Assembly (NCBI RefSeq): GCF_016808335.1
Contig: NC_053147.1
Location: forward strand, 66,648,960 to 66,712,959
Length of the DNA: 64,000 bases
Origin: Panicum virgatum
Taxonomy: Eukaryota; Streptophyta; Magnoliopsida; Poales; Poaceae
Direction: 5' to 3'
Under the pieces are notes generated by a model that saw nothing but the letters and a program-made list of their open reading frames with translations, made no database searches and was not told the DNA's origin. The position numbers and the translations under genes were made by a program. Positions 10,501 to 22,829 of the stretch are shown here, piece after piece (positions within the stretch are counted from its first letter, which is position 1; every line of letters begins with the position of its first letter).

Positions 10501-11552
10501 TGGGCAGTGTTGATTTGGAATTTAGTTGTAATGTAAATTTTCAACACCAATTTGACTATTTCATAACCTTGAACTGTCGCTATCATGCTGCCTGGATGTA
10601 TAAGGTATTTACTGCATGCAAAATGCATTCTAAAATCCTGTACAAATTTGCTCATTTTGAAATTACTAGGTTTCAGAAAAACCTAAAAACTCCAACTGTT
10701 TTGGGCCAAAACATACTCAATCTTTCTTGGGCTCATGCCCATTCTTCCTTTTTCTAATCCCTTACTATTTTCTCTCTTCACGCGGAGACAAGCCGCTGAC
10801 TCCGTCGTCCCACGCGCCCGCGCCCGCCGACAAAGCCGCGGCGCGCCATCTGGACGTCTCGTATTGCACGCTGTGGTAAGATCAGAATCTCAGTGCACAG
10901 TTTTTATTATATATAGTCATCAAAATTGAAGTACTATGCCGGGTGAGCTTTATGGTATGAAACTTCAGAATCATCCTATAAAACTTCCTCATTCTCTATC
11001 CTCACAATGTTAGAAAAATTGATGGTACGGTATAGAATTCAATGTTATGAAATTCTACATAAAATCTACACTGAAACTGACCTAAGACGTATTTTTGTTT
11101 TCTATTTTAACTAATGTTAGCCTAAACGTTAAACGGTGAACGATCGGTCACCCACCGTGTAACAAATAGTCGGAATAAACAACCGTTTAAACAGTCTTAT
11201 AAACGGTCGAAACGGTTTTATACGGCTTTACACGGCTAATCGGGCTACATGGCTACCCATCGAGTAGCGTTTACATGCCATGTAAATAATGTAAACGGCC
11301 GTGTAGTTGAACATAGATTTTAACCACCGGCTCACACGCCTTATTATCCTATCCCTATTTTTATTATTATCTTTGAATAATCGTCGTGGGAACGATGGAC
11401 CCCCACCTGAAATTCATTATTAACCATATGGATTCCGGCAACGGCAAGGCGGTCAAGATATTGGTGCTGGCAAGCCGGTGATGGTTTTTATTATCATTGC
11501 CAGCTTGGGACACATGCACCTAGCGACAAAGACTTGATCAAATGCAGCAGCC
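10501..11552. other. Intergenic, repeats of the type aaacggt
   Basis: Mostly AT-rich without genes. Positions 11120-11310 contain many copies of aaacgg/ccgttt in both orientations, a degenerate satellite-like pattern. Positions 10780-10870 form a short GC-rich island. Confidence 0.4.
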
Positions 11553-11559
11553 TATATAT
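11553..11559 (+). promoter_or_regulatory. Probable TATA box of the FAD monooxygenase gene
   Basis: tatatat lies 59 bases before the start codon at 11612, a normal distance for a short plant 5' UTR. Confidence 0.5.
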
Positions 11560-11611
11560 GAAGATGCGTTCATCCTTCTCCCAGCACCAGCGGCAACCAG
11601 GAGGAGAAGAC

Positions 11612-13521
11612 ATGGAGGAGGAGGTCCATGGCATCGTCATTGTTGGCGGTGGCATCTGCGGTCTCGCCACTGCTCTTGCTCTTCACCGGTAACATCCATC
11701 GGCCCTTCAGTTTCGTCGATCAACGCAGCAGTTTCTCAGTTTCTTTGCCTCATTCCCCTTTCATTTTCCTCCTTAGAGTAGTGTACGTACTTCTGTGTTC
11801 ACAATATACCCTGGTGATGTTCAGTCACATGAAATCTCTGCTTTGAAACGTTTTATCTCCAGTACATCTAGCTGTGAAAAATTCAGGTCGTCGAAGTTTT
11901 GATTTCTCAAGTAGATGTAATTAATTTGTGAACAACATAGAAAACAATCTGCTGCTTATTTGCCATCCAGGAAAGGGATTCCTAGCCTCGTGCTAGAGAA
12001 GTACGAGACTTTACGAACGGCTGGCGGGTCCATTGGTGTCCATGCCAATGGATGGCGTGTCCTAGAGCAGCTTGGGATTGCTCCAGAGCTCCGGAAGACT
12101 GCCGACCTAGTTACTGAGTAAGTTTCTAGAGTGTTGTCTTTGATTGATTTCAGATGCTTAGCTCGCGTCTGTCATTTCAGATTTCACGATGTGTGGCAAC
12201 AAGAGCAAGGAAACAAGAGCGTCGTGGTACCTGTCAGGTGCCACAAAACAATCTCATAGCTAAAATCAGAGCCCTTGTCATTCTGTGAAAAATTAAGGCA
12301 CTAATAACTAACTAAAACGGAGCAATCTTGTCGCCATCATTTGGCCAGGGGGGAGCTCCGATGGTTGAAGAGGAAGGACCTGATCGAGACAATGGCCAAG
12401 AACATACCTTCAGGAGCAATCCGCTTCGGCTGCCGCATTGCAGAGATTCATCCAGCAAACCCTGACAACCATGGCGCCGTTCTTACCACACTCGACGGCA
12501 GTATCATCAGGGCCAAGGTAACTTTTTTTTCGTTTTGTTTTGCTCTAACCTCTAGTAAGTATCTCTGTTTGTAGGTGCAAATTGGTAACCTTTATGTGCA
12601 CCTCTAATTCTATTTAATTCAAAATTTTATACTAATTTTTAAAATTAAGATCTCATTTTGAAAAAATAGTACAAAATTTTGAACTAAATAGAATTTTAGG
12701 TCCACCTAAGCATGACCAATTAACACCCCCTATCTCTGCTGATGTGTAAAAAAAAAAAATTCCCTTTGCGCATGCAGGCCCTGATCGGATGCGATGGCTC
12801 AAACTCCGTGGTAGCCAAGTACCTGGGCCTGTCCCCGCCGAGACCAGCCTCCCGCATGATTCTTCGCGGGCTCACGAGGTACCCGCACGGGCATCCATTC
12901 GGGCCCCATTTCCTGCGCTTGAGATGCGGAGGTCTCTTCGTCGGGCGCTCGCCGGTGACCGACCACCTCGTCAGCTGCGTCGTGGCCTTCTGGCACCCCG
13001 GCGCGGACGCCACCAAGGACGCGCGCGCCATGAAGGCGCTCGTGCTCCGGAAGCTCAAGGAACAGCGCTGCTCCGACGAGGTCGCCGGGATGGTCCGGGA
13101 CCTGGACCCCGAGTCGCTGATCGTCCTGACCAGGGTCTGGTACCGGCCGCCGTGGCAGGTCATGTTCAGCAGCTTCAGGAGGGGCACGGCGACGGTCGCC
13201 GGCGACGCGATGCACGTCATGGGGTCGTACATCGGCCAGGGGGGCTCGGCGGCGCTGGAGGACGCCCTCGTGCTCGCGCGGTCGCTGTCGCGGGCCGCCG
13301 CCGGCGGGCGCGAGCTGCGCGAGGAGAAGATCGGCGCGGCGATGGGGGCGTACGTCAGGGAGAGGAGGCTGAGGGTGGTGAGGCTGTCGCTCGAGTCCTT
13401 CGCCATGGGGACGATGCTGGCGACCAAGTCGCTGCTCACAAAGCTCGCCTGCTTCGCCATCGTCACTGTGCTGGGCACCAACTCGCTGGGGCATACCAAC
13501 TATGACTGCGGTCGCCTCTAG
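11612..13521 (+). CDS. FAD-dependent monooxygenase (plant MO1/CTF2-like, aromatic hydroxylase fold)
   Basis: Five exons: 11612-11688, 11971-12117, 12181-12237, 12349-12517, 12778-13521, all with GT/AG borders and matching phases, giving 397 residues. Family marks are complete: the FAD-binding GGGICG at 12-17, the DG motif GCDGSNS at 154-160, and the GD motif AGDAMHVMGSYIGQGG at 291-306 that contacts the FAD ribityl chain. These place it with class A flavin monooxygenases resembling 3-hydroxybenzoate 6-hydroxylase and salicylate hydroxylase; the real substrate is unknown. The C-terminal GHTNYDCGRL is typical of the plant group. No signal peptide is seen, and plastid targeting is not obvious. 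No break or stop was found. It lies between two related receptor kinases but shares no sequence with them. Confidence 0.9.
12579..12724. mobile_element. MITE-like inverted repeat inside intron 4 of the monooxygenase gene
   Basis: Left arm (12579-12640) and right arm (12658-12724) are about 60 bases each and roughly inverted copies of one another. Both contain 'aattctattta', 'ttcaaaattttatact' or its variant, and 'attggt'. Together they would fold into one long AT-rich hairpin. Size and structure fit a Stowaway-like MITE; the target-site duplication is not clear. Confidence 0.6.
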
Positions 13522-14311
13522 CGGCTGCGTTTCTGGTTCTGGGCTCTGGGCTCTTCCTCTTTGAACTTTCCTACTATTTTTTAATAAACAAACAGTAAAA
13601 AGTTGAAACTATCCAAAGAAGTTTGATGTTCACTTGAAGGATGCAGACTAGGCATCATCAAAATTTAAGTTTTAACCTCTCCTCGCAGTGCATCCCTAAT
13701 AAAAAATTATAGGAGAGGCTTCAGGGAGCTCCATAGATCCGGCGGCGGTAGGGGGGCTAGAGCCCCTCCAGACCCACTGCTGGATCTACCTCTGCATAAA
13801 GCATAAACTGTATGACCGCGTCTTGGTTTCACATCTTGTGTGAATTGGATGTCTAAGCTGAATTAGTGTACCAATTTCATATTGCTGGGCTGCGTCATAT
13901 TTTGTGTGGAAAAAACTGTATGATATAGCGTGTCGTTTCCAGAGGGTTTCGTACTATTGCTCTTCAAATGTGGCTACGCTATATATAGGTTATATATGAA
14001 TTGCAGGTGCGCATGTGCCAGCTACAAGGGTTCTATCCGGTGCATTATGATATACTTGCCGCCTACAAAGTCTTGGATGACTACGTTGAGCTCTCTAGAG
14101 ACGTAGTCTTCATATACACGTGGTGGTGCGAGTGAGATGTATGTATTACGTAAATATGTGTCCTTAAATAGGTAAATATATCCAGACGAGAGTTGTAAAA
14201 AAACAACTAAACTATACTTGGTAATTTTGGACTTCAAACATCTTTCGATCAATCGGTGTGTTTGATTTGCATGCATTGCTTCTGGGCACACTACGACATC
14301 TAAAACATTAA
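13522..14311. other. 3' flank of the monooxygenase gene
   Basis: No gene is recognised. A short transposon-like scrap occurs at about 13705-13790 ('ggggggctagagcccctcca'). Confidence 0.4.
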
Positions 14312-14644
14312 GCCCGTGTTCAGTTCCAAAAACCAAAATTCCAAAAAAAAATTCCGGCACCCGCATGGAGACTTAAATCTAGACGAAAAAAAACGCATTG
14401 CGACTGCTGTCTGTAAATGGCGAGACGAATCTAATGAACCTAACTAGGCTGTAATTAGACGCTAAATTGCTACAGTGATGCTACAGTAAACAACCTCTAA
14501 TGACGGATTAATTATACTCGTTAGATTCGTCTCGCGATTTACAGACGAGTTCTGTAATTATTTTTGTGATTAGTCTATGTTTAGTACTTCAAATGTAGAA
14601 AGATGTCTTTTCAAAATTTTTACACAGCGCAACCAAACGGGGCC
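14312..14644. mobile_element. MITE, GGCC-ended family, 333 bp with TAA target duplication
   Basis: Flanked by TAA at 14309-14311 and 14645-14647. Ends are gcccgtgttcagttcc and, inverted, ggccccgtttggttgc. The interior has inverted motifs 'gcgagacgaatctaa' and 'ttagattcgtctcgc' around a 'gctacagt' core. The 3-bp duplication suggests a PIF/Harbinger (Tourist-like) MITE. Confidence 0.75.
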
Positions 14645-15288
14645 TAAAATTTAGTGGGCAAACCTGTAGCCGAATCCATTGAACAGTGTTAGAAATTTCA
14701 ACTACAACATGAACAAGGATGTCATGTTTTTGCATTTCTTGTGGCATCTGTAGTGTCCATGTCAATGTGAAATGCATGAGTTGGTGCATAGCGGATTGGT
14801 TTTTTTTTTGGGGGGGGGGGGTGGCTAGGGCTGGCTGCCACCTCCATTAGAAATTTAGAATAGGGGGAGCTCAAGGAGAAGAAGAGAAGAGAAAGGAGGT
14901 GAAAGAAAAGAAGAGAAGAGGATAAGGTAGCATGCACACAATAGAGAATAATTCAAAAATAGTTAGGGTGTTTTCGTGCAAATATTTGGATCGCGGTTAT
15001 TAATCACGATCCGAAATAGATGGTGTTATATGTAGAGAGAATTTAGGTCCGATCCCTCGACGCCGCTACACTCGCCATCGCCATCGTGGCTCCGATACAC
15101 AGCCCCCTGTTCAGGCCACCTCCCCGGCCGCTGGCACCCAAGGAGTGTCCACCCCGACATGGCTGGGTTCTATTAGCCCAGTGTCATCGCCAAGTGTTCC
15201 TACTCCGCCGATTGGGCCTCGCACCGGAGCTCGTGTCAAGAAGCTCAGTTCCAGGTTTATGGGCCGAATGGGTCCAGGGACTTGCACG
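14645..15288. other. Intergenic with a poly-T/poly-G tract
   Basis: A T run followed by a G run (about 14800-14821) and a purine-rich stretch (14868-14920) are simple sequence. No gene is recognised; the last ten bases (15279-15288) are the target-site copy of the Pack-MULE. Confidence 0.5.
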
Positions 15289-16403
15289 GCGATTTTTTTT
15301 ATTTTTTATTTTCATTTTTTACAAAAATATATTTTCATTTTTGAAATTTACAGAAATATACCCCGACCGCCCCGCTGCCGGGCGGCCGGGATCTGGTCGC
15401 CCCGCTGCGGGGCGGCAGTGACTTTTCTGCAAAAATTTTCGCAGTGAATTTACGCTGAGGCCCCTGAAGGACCGGTCGCCCGACAGCAGGGCGGCCGGTC
15501 CCCCAGGCCGCCCAGGTCCGCGCCGCCGCCGCCGTAGTAATTATACTGCGGCAGCACGGCCACCTCCTGCTGCTGCGACGGGAGGTAGCCGTAGCAGCCG
15601 CCGCCTGACGATGCGGAGTGGTCCGGCTCCGGCGGCGGCTCGACGTGTGACGATCCGGCGAAGACGGGGGGCGAGGAGGCGGAATCGCCGTCCTGGCCAT
15701 CGCCGCCATCGCCTTTTGTCTTCTCGAACACCCTGCACAGCACCCAGTCCTCCTGCAATGTACGGGAGCAATCGCGCCATTGTTCAGACTTTAGAGTAGT
15801 AGCTAGGACTACTAGTCTAGTAGGACTCTAGGAGCTGCGTCTAGGCCACGAGGAGAAAAGAAATGTACTGGTAGTACTGGCAGTAGTAAAAGTACGCACC
15901 AATTATTGTGCAACGCAAGGCAGTGGAGCGGCCAGTCAAAATGTCAAATAGTAGTAGATGGTCCACTCTGTCTGCACGTACTACATAAAGGAGTACTAGG
16001 CATTTAGTGCGTGTGCTTACACTCCTCGTACGTGTCGGCACACCAGTGCACGGCCAGCTTATCTGCACGTTCGCCCGTGCTGAGGATGTCCGTCCTTGCG
16101 CACAAGGAGAAGGGTTGCAATTATATCCAGGCGCGTACGTACAGCGTGACCGGACCTGGGCGGCCTGGGCCGGCCACCCCGCAGCCAGGCGGCCTGGGGG
16201 CCGGCCCCCCCTACTGGGCGACCGGTCCTCGAGGGGTCTTAGCGCAAATTCTTCGTGAAATTTTTTGCAGAAAAGTCCCTGCAGCCCCGCAGCGGGGCGA
16301 CCAGGTCCCGGCAGCGGGGCGGCCGGGGTATATTTCTGTTAATTTCGAAAACAAAAATATATTTTTGTAAAAAACGAAAATGAAAAATATATAAAAAAAC
16401 CGC
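15289..16403. mobile_element. Pack-MULE with about 240-bp terminal inverted repeats
   Basis: The direct repeat gacttgcacg flanks the element at 15279-15288 and 16404-16413; a 9-10 bp duplication is typical of Mutator-like elements. The left end (15289 to about 15525) and right end (about 16150-16403) are inverted copies. Both run from a T/A-rich tip through 'tacaaaaatatattttc' or its variant, 'acagaaatataccccg', paired 'gccccgctgccggg' and 'tcgccccgctgcgggg' blocks, 'acttttctgcaaaaa', and 'ggaccggtcgccc'. No transposase is inside. The interior holds part of a NAC transcription factor gene, so the element is non-autonomous and gene-carrying. Confidence 0.85.
15525..15752 (-). pseudogene. Captured NAC transcription factor fragment (intron end plus start of last exon)
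   Basis: On the minus strand an intron-like stretch from about 16130 ends in TTGCAG at 15758-15753 and is followed by EDWVLCRVFEKTKG. This is the last motif (subdomain E) of the NAC DNA-binding domain, placed at the start of the final exon as in NAC genes. A Ser/Pro-rich, then Gly/Tyr-rich activation-type region follows until it meets the element's inverted repeat near 15525. The first NAC subdomains are absent, so this is a carried fragment and not a working gene. Keeping the splice site shows that it was copied from genomic DNA and not from mRNA. Confidence 0.8.
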
Positions 16404-17110
16404 GACTTGCACGCGTTGACGAGGCTGCCGCCGTGTAATACAAACTGAACCTATCTAAGAGAGAAGATTATCAACTTGTATCACAAGACAAACCAATCTT
16501 AATATGCCCTCTGATCTTCCTCTCCGCCAACTGGTTCTCTGTTCTTCCCCGGCTATCTTCTATTGTTCCATTGAATCGGGTTTCTTAAAGACTGGTGCCC
16601 CCTCCGGCCTTCTCCGGGTTTCACGGCTGTGCGGCGCTCTCCCCGTCGTGCCACATCATCAAGGTGAGCTCGTGACTGTAGTGCTGCGCAGCAGGCCACA
16701 GGAGAGAAAGGATAGTGGTGCTCATATGTCTTAATTTTCATACATTCCAAACTAAAAAATGTTCTACTTTACAAATCGATTATCCAAATTGAATTTCAAC
16801 TGCACCGTTGGATTTCTTACAACAAAATCTTCAAAACTAGACCACACTTAATTATATTTAGATAATATTTTTCTAAAACATTTTTATTTGTTCAGGAACA
16901 TTTTCTATCCTGGAGATATTTTTATCTTGTTTTGGAACATTATTTGGTTCTTGAACAATTTGCATCTCTACAACATTTTTAACTCTGACAGACTTGTGCG
17001 ATGGTATGACGGTAGTCGCATGTGCTATGAGTAGATGCCCCTAGGTGGAAGCCTAGGCAAACTTCGATGCTCCGTGCATCAGGACCATGACGTGCAAGAC
17101 ACGAGAGTAT
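16404..17110. other. Intergenic between the Pack-MULE and the solo LTR
   Basis: Starts with the second target-site copy. AT-rich, no gene recognised; 16740-16990 is rich in 'gaacattttt'-like words. Ends with the left agtat duplication (17106-17110). Confidence 0.5.
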
Positions 17111-20100
17111 TGTAACGACCTGAAAAAAAATTCACCAAATAAAGCACACGCTAAATTTTTTTTCAAAACTCTTTCCGTCGTTGAGCTCGAGAACCTCCTA
17201 AAATCTGAACCCTAAATTCTGAAAATCTTTTCTGTCCCGAACACCCGATTCCCAACTCCCGGTTCCATTCGTCGATTCCACCTTCTTTTTTTCCTCACCG
17301 CCCGTCGCGATCGTCGCAGCGAATCTCTCTTTCTCTTTCCCCCCCTGCCGCGTGCACCCGGGCGCCGCTTGGCCGCTAGCGCCGCGCGTGCCCCACCTCC
17401 CCCTGGCCCGCACACACGTGATCGGCGCTGCGCGTGGCCGATCGCGCGCCGCGGATCCGGCACAAATCTCTCCCCTCTCTCTCTTGTTTCCCTCTCTCTC
17501 CCTCTCTTTCTCTCTCTCCATTTTTTTCTTTCCATTTTCTTTTCCTTTCTTCCTTTTTCCTCTCTCCTTCCTCTCCCCTCTCCCTCCCCACGCGCTTGGC
17601 CGCCCCGTCGCCTCCTGCTCCACCCGACCACGCTCCCCACCTGAGCACGCCTCCCCCCTGGACCGCGCCCCGGCCGCACCAGCTCGGCACCGCCCCTGCC
17701 ACGCGCGCCCACGCTGCAAGGCAACCCCGCGCCCCGGCCGCCTACCGCTCGCCGCGCGCTCACCACCCCCCGGGCCGTGCCCACGCGTACGCGCGCGCGC
17801 AGGCACAGGCTCGCCACGGCGTCGGCATGCCGAGCCGCGACGGCCACGCCGCACCACGGCCGCAGGCCTGCGCGCCAGCCCCGCACCGCCCGCGCACGTG
17901 AGCACGCCCGCTCCAGACCGCCTCCGCGCGTCCACGCACACGCACCACGACCCGCGCGCCCGCACACACCACGGCACCAGCACGCCGCCCGCCTCGCCGT
18001 GCCACGAGCACGCGTGCTCCACAAGGCCAAGCCACCTGCCCGTGTTGACGGCCGCACAGCACCACCTGCAACGGGTCGCCGCCTGCCCGACACATCACGT
18101 CCCGCCTCGCCGCGCGTGCCGTCACCCTATGCACGTACGACGCCGGCGACCTTGGCACAGCACCGCCGTTGACGCCGGCCACCGCGTCCTCCTCTCCACC
18201 GCCTCTCCTTGCCTATAAAACGTGCCCCGAGCTGCTCTCCACGCCACCACCGAGCTCACCAAGCTGCGCAGCCCGCCGCTCGTCTTCCTCGCTGCTTCAA
18301 TTCCTAGCTCCTCTGTTCCTTCCCCAAAAGCAGAGCACTCTCGTCGATCTCCTCCGCGAGGCCATCGCAGCTCGATTGCTTCGACGGTGAGTAACTTCCC
18401 CAACCAGCACCCCTTCTTCTCCCTGCTGCCAGCGAGCTCCCCACGACGAGCTCTTGGAGCCGCAGCTATGGCTGCAACGGCTGCCGTAGTCGACCTCCGT
18501 TTCCTATGCCCGCAGTCACCAAAGTGGAACCCCCTCACCCTCCTCTACCTCCCCATGCCCTCGGCTTCGGGAACGGTGGCCGGGAGCGCCGTTTCGGTGG
18601 AGCTCAGAGAGCTCGTGCCTGCTGCCATGGCGGCGCTGAGGACAGGGACGATGTCCCTCTGTTCCGTTCCGTGAGGCCGTGACCCCCTCCCTCCTTTAAT
18701 TTCTTTTTATCAGCCCAAGTAGTAGTCACAAGGCCCAACCAACACAAAGTCCTGCGATGCTGCCACAAACCGTGCGGCTCTCTCCCAATTATGTTAATCC
18801 ATTTTCAAAATTATTTAAGCACCCAATCTTATACCTATATTATCTCACTCAATTCAACTCTGTTTCACCCAATTTTTTTTCTAAATTCCTAAAAACTTAT
18901 ACAATATCTATTGTACCTATTTTCCAGGGCAGCCTTGATATTTTCAGAAATTCTAATTAAGCCCTATCACTCCCAAAAATAATTACAGATCGGTTCCTAG
19001 ATTCTAATTTAGCCCGTAAACACTCTTTTAACTCATCATTTCATGCGCCAAAAATCGTTCGATCATCCTGAAACTTTACCACACCATTTCCTATATTATT
19101 CAGACCATGCTATACAAAAATCTCCCAAAAATATTCCTTCTACCATCGTTTCCTAATTTATTTCTGATTCGAGCTCAACGATAAAACTTTTATTTCTTTT
19201 TCTTGATTGTGTGTTTGTTTGTGCGTGTCGTAGACCACGGTGTGAATGAAGGAGAGCCCGTTGACAAGCAGTACTGTGAGCAGGTGAACGAGGACCCGTT
19301 CCACGACCCCGAGCCCGAAGGACAGGACTTCCCCGAAGGCTGCGAAGACGGCAAGTTCAATCCCATCCTTTGATGCATGTGTTCTGTCCTAGTGTTATAA
19401 ACACAACCCAATGGCCTGTTTTATAAAATTGCATATGTTTTGCTTGCATGAAAACACGGTTGGATAGCCACCCCTTGATTTGTGATGACCATTCCTTGAC
19501 CACCTAGATTAATGTCTGATTTTGCTTGTACGTTAATCGATATTAGAACGCTCAGGACTTTACTCATAACATACTATTTTTATAAAGAAAATGTGTGTGT
19601 GGGAAGGGATAAAAATAGATTTTTAAAAGATGAGTCTAGACGGGATGGATGGCATTTCAGTGTGATTTGCCGTTGGTGTGCTCGTGCCGGTGTGGCAGAG
19701 CAAGGAAGGGAGATATCCATCTTGTCACCCCTAAGGACCGAGTTGGTGTTACATCTCACCTAACTCCACTATCGTGCAAACCACTCGACTGTTGAATGGG
19801 CAACGGCTTAGCATAAATCCCACTAGTTAATTTGATAGCCATCAGGAGAGCTGAGAGCAACGGGTGACTAAGAAAAAGGGATAAGCCCAGAGTGACTTAT
19901 GCCTGGTTATACCTAAGTGAACGGTCGATGACCCCTTGGTGCATCCCGTGATGGCTAATCAGGTTTAGCTAAGGTGGGTAATGGCTATGTTGGGATCTAC
20001 ACCGACACGATGGTGTTCGAGTTGTGGTATCCTACTTGTGGGTAAAGTTGCACACCTCTGCAGAGTTAAAAGCTATTCGAATAGTCCGTGCCCACGGTAC

Positions 20101-20748
20101 TGGGCGAGTTACGGTGTGGTCTCACAACTAGTGTTTCATTGGGATGGGCTAGTGTGAGTTGTTTTGGAATTGTGTCCGGCAGTGGTGCCGTGTGCTACGA
20201 CGGACGAGGAGTCCGGTAGCAATTTAAAACTTAAACTCCGTGTTACTCAATACAAAAACTAATTTTTTTAAAAGGTTTTCTGTTAAATAAACCCCTGCAT
20301 GAAATATCACTTTTCCTGTAAATTAAACCGTAACCTTATCCTTGATTTACCTGTGCATATTACTCTGATATAACCCCCCCTCCGTGGGTGTGGTTGAACT
20401 TGCTGAGTACGTTTGTACTCACCCCACTCTTACTTTTTACAGAAGAAGATCCAGACTTCGTACCAGACGACGCCGAGTAGGGTTATCGTTCTACACCCAA
20501 CCTTGCCTGTGGAACCGGCCCTGTCGAGATGCCTCCGCTGTCGCAATACTCTGAGCCCGTGCTAGACCCCATGTGGTTTGCGGTCTGGTGTTATGTCGTA
20601 GCTTGGTTAATTGTTATTATTATCTGTATCGAGTGTCCTCCAAGGTTTGTACGGTTTTGAACCATCTGATGTAATAAATGTGGCATCAGCCTCCTGGGAC
20701 TGATGTTTTGTGTCACATTTAAGTCTTCTCCTATGAGGGGACGCTTCA
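17111..20748 (+). mobile_element. Solo LTR, about 3.6 kb, probably Ty3/gypsy
   Basis: Begins TGTAACGACC and ends GGACGCTTCA (TG...CA), with agtat on both sides (17106-17110 and 20749-20753). No second LTR, primer site, gag or pol is present, so the element was reduced to one LTR by recombination between its LTRs. A TATA box (tataaaa, 18214-18220) follows a very C-rich region. Two short acidic reading stretches near 19230-19375 and 20445-20480 (EEDPDFVPDDAE) look like remains of coding sequence inside the LTR. The long GC-rich open frames at 17198-18220 reflect base composition only. Confidence 0.85.
18214..18220 (+). promoter_or_regulatory. TATA box of the solo LTR
   Basis: tataaaa in a GC-rich setting, as expected for an LTR promoter on the plus strand. 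Confidence 0.5.
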
Positions 20749-20753
20749 AGTAT

Positions 20754-22180
20754 GGACCACATGATCGCTCTGTCATCGCAGTCAGCATGGAACGGTTCAG
20801 CTTGGCACACGACCACGGACATGGAGGAAAAAATACGACAGTATTCACCTGTGTCGTATGCCCAACTTCCACCCACATAGATTGATGGGTCTAAAACTGT
20901 GACTACCCCACCTGCAGCGATGGGAAAAAGCAACAAATGAGGCTCAGGGTGTGGTTATATATCACTTCAGAAGATATTTCCGCCTATCATTACCTGGAGG
21001 ACATATTAAATGGGCAATCATATGTCCAACTGTGGAACTGTTTCCATGCTACGATGGGCCGTCATCAGCCCAACCGCATAATTGTTTCCACTCGTACCGC
21101 GAGATGATAGTTTTAGCTGGCATGACCCACATACATGCAAATTAAAAATTAAAAAATATAACTATTAAATCAAGCTTCTAAATTAAATTTAGATTGCACC
21201 ATTGTCTTTCTTATGATAAGATCCCAATTACCTATGTTTTCATGACATTTAAAAAACAATTTTTACACTAAATAATTAATTTCTACTATTGGGAATAAAT
21301 ATTTTTTACGGAAAAAGTTAAACATATCGAATAGATAATAATATACTATGAACAAAATATTAAACATCACGAACTTTGTGTGAAGAACAAATACATCTAC
21401 ATTAAAAAAATATATTTTTATAAGTATACATACATATGATGAGCAACTTAGCTCATAAAAGGAAATAAATTATTTCACACTGGACTTATGAGTCCACAAC
21501 ACAAATAAATTAATATAAATTAAACATGGCTCACTCTTAATTGTGATCAAATAGTTTGATAATATAATAAAATGTTGTTTTAGATCATAATAAAAGGTAA
21601 GTAAGTACAGATCTACTAATATCTTATAAAAGAAACAAACATGGTTGATAAAAATTATAAGAATGATAAATTATATACTCAAACAAAGATTATGTACATG
21701 AGATTTATAATGAGGAAAGAAAGAAAGAGAGAGAATAGACAAATAAATAGATACAAAGGATTGGGAAAAAGAAGGGAAATAGAAATAGAAGGAAAGAAAT
21801 AGGAAAGAGAAGAAAAGAGCAAGATAGATAAAAAAAGAAGAAAATAAATAGAAAAGAACAAGGTTTGTTACATTCTTATCACTAATCACTAATATAGTGT
21901 AGATGTTAATTGGGAACATGCAACTTTATTTTGTAGAATTAATATCTGATCTTTTGAGCTTTATTCATCATCATATATAACTCTGTCTAGGTTTTTACCA
22001 GATGCTATTTAAAATATTTGTAATAAATTGATTATTGAGAATAAGAAAAGGGAAGCATAGACTTAGCAAAGCACGCTATATTAGGGATACCTGATATAAT
22101 TTTTTACATATTTTTTGAAGAAAATTTCAAGTAGATGCTCTTTAACTCATTTATATTGTTAAAATTCATAGTAGTCATGC
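20754..22180. other. AT-rich intergenic region
   Basis: No gene seen. Contains a purine-rich simple stretch (about 21710-21860) with gaaa and gaga words. Confidence 0.5.
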
Positions 22181-22223
22181 TAGTACGGGCAAAACGCGCT
22201 TAATGTTGTAGTTGATCTAACAG

Positions 22224-22520
22224 GTTCCAGGGCCACGTCGCCCGCTTCGCTGGGGCGCGGCCACGTGCCGCCGCCCGACGAGCTGTTCCTGGCGGCCCAG
22301 ATGGAGGACGAGACCGTGCGGTTGGAGGAGAGGCTGGCCGGCAGGCTCCGGCGCCCACACGGCCCATCGTCAGCGCGCTGCACAGGCAGGCCGCCAACGC
22401 CGACGTGGCGCGCGCCACGGCCGAGGCGCTCACCGCGTCCGTGCGCCGCTACCGGGCCGCCGGCAGCTCGCGTCCTGCTGAGGCTGCAGGGGTCAGGCAC
22501 GTGGATCCGTAACGAGCCGG
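22224..22520 (+). pseudogene. GC-rich gene fragment, unidentified
   Basis: A 300-base GC island in AT-rich surroundings follows an acceptor-like 'ctaacag' at 22217-22223. Two adjoining frames look protein-like: PPPDELFLAAQMEDETVRLE and then, after a shift near 22350, VSALHRQAANADVARATAEA ending in a stop near 22510. Helix-forming residues dominate. I do not recognise the family. It looks like one exon of a broken gene. Confidence 0.35.
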
Positions 22521-22829
22521 GTAATAGTGCAGATGAATGTGAGGGACGCTAGGCGCCTGTCAGTTCAGATTCGAAGATCTCTAAAGCTGTGTGCTGATGA
22601 TTCAACTACTGATGATCACCAGATGAGGTTGGGCATGGATTGTTGCATTATTGTCGAAACTAGTACATGGCATTTTTTTTTCGTTGGCAAATCTTAGGCT
22701 CCAAGTAGCTCTCCTGTCCGTCAATCAGCGTTGCAGCATGTGGACAAATACGGGCCACCTTTCAGTCGAGTCAATCAGCAATGCAGATGCATGCATCTGG
22801 ACAGAAACCAGGCCTCGTTTCAGTTGACA
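22521..22829. other. Intergenic between the gene fragment and copy B
   Basis: Nothing recognised, apart from a direct near-repeat of 'atgcatctggacagaaac'-type words at 22735-22815. Confidence 0.3.

Noticed and set aside
17198..18222. Open frames up to 293 residues on both strands
   Set aside because: They lie in the C-rich part of a solo LTR; composition explains them.
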